Part shown: one piece after another, positions 59,513 to 64,000 of the stretch
How positions within the stretch are numbered: position 1 is the stretch's first letter
Layout of the letters: each line of letters begins with the position of its first letter
Assembly: GCA_029945375.1 (NCBI GenBank)
Contig: CM057058.1
Location: forward strand, 124,001 to 188,000
Source: Agaricus subrufescens
Lineage: Eukaryota; Basidiomycota; Agaricomycetes; Agaricales; Agaricaceae
DNA length: 64,000 nucleotides
Reading direction: 5' to 3'
The notes under the pieces: model-generated
Told to the model about the DNA's origin: nothing
The model's database searches: none
The model's input: only the letters and a program-made list of their open reading frames with translations
Program-made: the position numbers and the translations under genes

Positions 59513-60738
59513 CTACACCTCGTCACAAGAATTCATCGTTGATCGGTCTTCCTCTACCACACTCGTCTGCCGTATATCGACCGTTCCACAGGTGGCACCA
59601 TTAGGAGCCCATCTTAATGTGCTGAGTTGATCTTGAGTCTGTCTGGTCCAGGCCCGTCCAGATATCACTCGATAGATGAGTAGAAAATTTGAAAAGACCT
59701 TAGGACAATCGTAACTAAGACTACCTTCAAAGATGAAAATTACTTGTACTCACATTAACTTGGAGATTACAATTGTCGAAAAGTGATCGAATAGGAGGGT
59801 ATTCAACAATATAGCTGATCAATATTCCAGAACCCCATAAGGTAACCAGCGCATATGATTCGATTAGCATTGCAGCAATGCCCCAATATTGGCCAGATAT
59901 ATCGGAGTTACCTGTCAGAAGACACAAGACAAACTATTCAGCAAAGCGTTTGCTCGGAATGGGAAATGTCTAACCCATCGCTTTGATGTGTCTTCGCCGA
60001 GCAAGTAACAAGCGTGCAATGATTGCTGAAGTCATGAAGACGTAACCAGCCAAGGAAAATGCTCCGAGTGTTATATTCCTTATGTACAGTCTAGCCTGTA
60101 CTCCAGGTGGAAATTCCAGGCTCCATTGAGTCACCATATACGAAAGAGCCAATCCTACTTAGCAGTAGATATCGGCATGATATACAATTCATATTTTGCT
60201 CTCACCTGCAACCCCGAGATAGAAACATAGAGATACACCCATGAGGAGCATCACAAGGCGGGTTCCACTCCAGATGACCCAAACTCGCCATACCTGAGAA
60301 ATGACTACGTTAGTGATGTTCAGTGTAGGAAGGTAATCAAGGAAAACTCACTAACAAACCAAATATCAAACTGCTCTCTATATAGATCACAACAAATTCT
60401 ACCCTTAGGAGCGTAACAATACTATGTGCCGACAATTGGGGACTACGCGGCCCACCCAGTAGACCACCATTATCAATATACAGGACCTGGGTAGCACAAT
60501 TTTTCACAACGACATCCAGTGTAGCACAGATCAAAAGCACAGTTTGAAAAACGAACGTGCACACCGCCTGTCGGCTAGTCTTTCCCTGACCAAGCCAGAG
60601 TTGAGCATAGAAAAGGCGGAATGACAGACAATAGAGTAAGAATATGAGGGTGTAGATGACCGCTACGACAGTCGTTAATGAAAAGAGGTCGATCGCCTGG
60701 GTCAATCGTTCTTGGTCGGTAAGTGGGCTGTTGGCCAT
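59513..60738 (-). CDS. Polytopic membrane protein, family copy 8
   Basis: Minus strand, five exons from ATG 60738 to TAG 59513. It is very close to copies 1 and 6: NSPLTDQERLTQAIDLFSLTTVVAVIYTLIFLLYC, VWRVWVIWSGTRLV, LALSYMVTQWSLEFPPGVQ, RRRHIKAMG, GNSDISGQYWGIAAMLIESYAL and NFLLIYRVISGRAWTRQTQ, with the tail MNSCDEV. The promoter box is at 60772-60782. Four residues are missing in the soluble tail relative to copy 6. Open throughout. The similarity of coding and flanking sequence to copy 6 points to a recent duplication. Confidence 0.85.
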
Positions 60739-60782
60739 CGACAATATGTAAGAGCATGGCGGACGAACATGCTCCTACTTAA

Positions 60783-61744
60783 GACGTTTTATCTCCAAAA
60801 CATCTACCTGTGAGATCAGGGAGAAATAACCTGGGAGATGCTAACGCAACAAGGAGGTGGCACGCCAACATGTGAACTGGGTATTGTGAGTGGAGGCTGT
60901 GCCTGTCAAGCCCAAACATTGTATTTCGCTTGTAATCAACTAGAAGACGAAGAAGAGATGACAAACTCAGTAGTTGAACATTGATTGGTAGAGTGGAGTC
61001 ACGATTGAATATGTTTCTGTCTCGTCTTACGTTTGTTAGTTCATGGCTTCCTCGTCGATTCTTCCTCCTCGATATTTGTTCTTCTGGGATCCTGGGGGCT
61101 AGCTGGAGTAGAGGCATGGTGCTATACGCTTCGAGAACCAGAAGTAATGGTCTCGATCAGGTTCTAGCGAGGCCGCCGATGAGAAATTCCCACATTGCAG
61201 CTCCAATCGTGATACGTCTACGCTGCATTTACATGGAGCATCAATTACACAGAACATGTCAGGAACCGAACAGGACGAATAATCTTGCCTTGACTCAGCG
61301 AAACCAGATATTTTAATGCAGAAATAGAGAAATGCACATGGTGAAAGTCACACATGATGCAGGCTCATAATTGAAGTGGGGAGGAAGGACACTAGTAACC
61401 TTAAACCTGGGATGGTGGCGTTGATGATGAGGCGAGGCATCGGGTGTTAAATAACAAGTATCTTAGAACTCAAGCCATTTCAGCGCAGGATGAAAGTCTT
61501 GGACGTATGTGTTTCAGGCAAAACAGTATTCTCAAAAGCTATATCGTTTCATCGGAGGATGTACTAGTCACTACATATAGAACAGGTGTGCTCCGAATGC
61601 GGCGGGGCATCACAGGATAGCCCACGTTATAAGTGTATGTACCTACATCTGCTATATAACCCTGTGGCCGCTTGCGTCTGACTCTTATATACATATCTTG
61701 TGTGTCTTGTTATTGAGTAGTGAGAATATTGACCGGATGGTAAT
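60783..61744 (-). repeat. Upstream module and spacer of copy 8
   Basis: Direct duplicate of 54841-55780 (about 80-85% identity by eye) and inverted match to 16440-17060. No ORF is conserved. Confidence 0.7.
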
Positions 61745-63065
61745 CTAATCTGGCGATGAAGTATCTACGAGTAAGTTATTCATCAAGTTCATCTTCATCA
61801 TCTTTAACAAGTCCAAAATGATGGTCAATAGCTTCTGTTGATACGTCGGTGTTTGAATTAGGTGAATTTGAATAAGATCGAACGATCGCTCCAATATTGT
61901 AATCCAGCACACTCGAGTATACAGTCAAACATCATATTTCAAAAATAATTCGGTCAAACTTAACTCGGGGAACTGTGTCGTCCTTTCTCAAGATCCTCTT
62001 GATCATTCCCCGATACTTTCGGCTGGTATCTAGGGGCATGTCACCGAACAAATTCATTCCACAGCAAAAACGAGGATCAATGTTATTCTTGATGGGAGGT
62101 GCGCGAGCCATCTCGTAGGTCTACGTATATGACATCCTTGACTGTGTAGCCACCTCCCGTTCGGATCAGTAGGATATTCTGTGTGTGAAAGAATTGAACA
62201 CAATGAGCGTGGCCTCGTATCATTACAGTGACCTAACCAGGTCCATAATCCGCTAAGGGATCAGCACCAGACTGCCAAGTGTCTGCTGAGATTTGAAAGA
62301 TGTCAACGATTCTTGCGATTCCCTATCGTAGAATGGGTTAGAGGTATGACTAGATAGGTAAACAAAGTTTGCGGACTTACAGTTCAAAGACATTAGTATA
62401 CAATTCATCTTTGATACTATCCTTTGAAGGGATAGTCAAGCGTGTATCCCTTTCCCTCGCCATAGCCACTTTCCTATTGAGCGTCTGAGAAATAGGAAGC
62501 TACAAGCCATGACGCAATCTGTAGCAAAGAAGGCCTCTTTGTTGATGTAGAGGACGCAGGAATAGGAGCGGGGGAGTCCAAGAATGTTCAGATCAGTGTT
62601 GTTGATATAGCGAAAGCCAAAAGCTTCTATTTGTTTCAGCGTGGCAAAGGGCACCAGAAGGCTAACAGCCTACTCAATGGCTATGTCGGATGCGCCAGAG
62701 GATATTCATGGGAGACACATGAATGTAAGATTGGAGTGAAAGGCAGTAAGAGCTTCAGGGGTTGCTGAGATAGGTCTCTGAGAGACAAGTCAAGGCTCAG
62801 CGGAGCAGCATTGAGGAGAGTGAGTGACAAGGACGTACATCTTAGAAAGCATCAGTGTCGTCAAGCGCGAGGTCATAGGTGACCCGGATGCAGTGGGGCT
62901 TCATCGGGTGGCCAGGTTTGTATGCGTACGAGCCCACCCAGATCTACTGAGAAACTAAGTCAACGCAGGCGAAGAAGCAGCTGAGGACTGACCTACTTGT
63001 GGCCGAAATAGCAGACGAGCGACATCAGTGATACTGATCACAAAGTCGCGCTCCAGCCACGTGAC
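61745..63065 (-). pseudogene. Histone deacetylase (RPD3-type) pseudogene F
   Basis: This is the longest right-arm HDAC relic, read on minus. GHPMKPHCIRVTYDLAL is near 62915-62860, followed by a diverged stretch. FGFRYINNTDLNILGLPRSY and VLYIN are near 62620-62540, and ARERDTRLTIPSKDSIKDELYTNVFEL with a GTAAGT donor near 62460-62380. IVDIFQISADTWQSGADPLADYGPG (the CGAD metal-site block) is near 62320-62240. LLIRTGGGYTVKDV is near 62160-62110, then a shifted WNEFVR, APRYQPKVSGNDQEDLEKG and the acidic DDEDELDE end near 61790. The GDDNP/ISAGGS and HHGD blocks are lost and several frameshifts are present. Introns appear to be retained, so it was copied as DNA and not from mRNA. Confidence 0.82.
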
Positions 63066-63309
63066 CGCACTGTCCATGTCCATCCGTTTCAGGGGCTAAC
63101 AGCTCCTTCGCTCAACATTACCTCAGGCTCTGTCGCAGGGACACCCTCGTCGTCAGACTACTACCCAAGGACATATATGTGGCAGCTCTGCCCTTGTTCT
63201 AACACAACAACTAATCTGCTTGTTCGGTGTAAAGTTAATGATCCACAGTGTACGCTTCACTGGGAAGGAGTGAATGTGCGGGAAACGATCGACGTACGTC
63301 AGAAATTTA

Positions 63310-63575
63310 ACGGGTAGCTGAGTGATTTCTAAACAATAGCTTCATTCTCAGGCAAACCAGGCCCGGCAGTTTCTTTGTCACCTACCCAGAAAACAACACG
63401 ACTGATCCCTATTTCTTTTATTACCATCACCAAGATCCGCTAGAGAACGATAGCTTGAAGAGCTAGACGTCGTTCTTGGAAAACTGGACGGTGAACCAAA
63501 CTCTGATATAATTGTCACTTCCTCTGGTGAACTGGGATGCACGACGTGAGCTTCTTGATCCAACTTGGGTATGTT
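63310..63575 (-). pseudogene. Second copy of the DQEA..VVHP tail module
   Basis: The minus-strand frame DQEAHVVHPSSPEEVTI, SLADLGDGNKRNRDQ, CCFLGR and stop is the inverted counterpart of 18570-18850. It follows the last exon of the partial copy 9. It is more open than the left copy. Protein identity unknown. Confidence 0.4.
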
Positions 63576-63789
63576 AGGACAAATTTGCGTTTGACAAGAC
63601 TCTTATCTTTGACCACAATTTTGTCGACTCAAGTGTTAGATGAAAAGGCTACACTTGAACGATCATATCGCTGCTTTTAATTTGAGACCAGGTCCGTTGC
63701 CCGAATAAATAAATGCATGCTAATATGACAAATGTGCTTTCAGAGAGGGGGCATCCCAAAAACTCAATTGAATAAGACAATCCTACAGC

Positions 63790-64000
63790 CTACACGTCGT
63801 TGCGAGAACTCATCGTGGGTGGGTCTTCACCTGCTATATTTGTTTGCCGTGGATCAACCGTTCCAGAGGTGGTCATATCGTCCCCACCAGAGGCCCACCG
63901 TAAGGTGCTGAGTCGATCTTGAGTCTGTCTAGTCCAAGCCCGCCCAGATAATACTCGATAGATGAGAAGAAAATTCGAGAAGATCTTACAAAACTAGGAT
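63790..64000 (-). CDS. Polytopic membrane protein, family copy 9 (last exon only)
   Basis: The final exon on minus reads IFSNFLLIYRVLSGRAWTRQTQ, then STLRWASGGDDMTT, and ends PTMSSRNDV at TAG 63790. The exon starts near 63985 after an AG acceptor; the rest of the gene lies beyond the right edge. The tail and 3' flank are closest to copy 1 (PPAMSSRNDV). Confidence 0.8.

Noticed and set aside
1..64000. tRNA, rRNA, CRISPR arrays, transposase or reverse transcriptase genes
   Set aside because: No matching motifs or regularly spaced repeats were seen in either strand by eye.

Overview
The window is a piece of a filamentous basidiomycete (mushroom-type, Agaricomycetes-like) nuclear genome. Genes are split by many 45-75 nt GT-AG introns, and the coding content is fungal: a myosin-motor chitin synthase, beta'-COP, an ATG22-family transporter, P450s and a mushroom-type kinase-like protein. 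No rRNA, tRNA, CRISPR array or transposase was recognised. Exon borders were read by eye from splice signals and family similarity.

The left third (0-15 kb) is conserved and gene dense. A beta'-COP gene (minus) and a large chitin synthase gene (plus) are divergent and share an 87 bp promoter. They are followed by a degenerate protein-kinase-like gene and two weakly supported small loci. A second set of ordinary genes lies at 24-34.5 kb: ATG22-like transporter (minus), secreted amidase (plus), HotDog thioesterase (minus) and a NADAR-domain protein (plus).

The rest (15-24 kb and 35-64 kb) is an accessory, duplication-rich region. Its main element is a family of five-exon polytopic membrane proteins (about 325-337 aa, C-terminal YRVLSGRAW motif). 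There are three intact copies on the plus strand in the first two-thirds (17.1, 21.8, 40.4 kb), one at 47.8 kb, three on the minus strand at the right (54.8, 58.0, 60.7 kb), a ninth running off the right edge, one broken copy (46 kb) and one relic exon (38.8 kb). All seven complete copies carry the same TTAAGTAGGA-like box 35-55 bp before the ATG. Interleaved with them, always downstream and on the same strand, are at least six broken pieces of a class I (RPD3-type) histone deacetylase gene. The membrane gene and the HDAC therefore appear to have been copied together as one unit, after which the HDAC part decayed while the membrane genes stayed open.

Between the left and right arms lie two related P450 genes in opposite orientation (one clearly dead, one possibly damaged), a pair of divergently oriented genes from a second membrane-protein family, an inverted-repeat element and a small palindromic direct repeat. 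The overall layout, plus-strand copies on the left and minus-strand copies on the right with shared flanks, looks like a large, rearranged inverted duplication.
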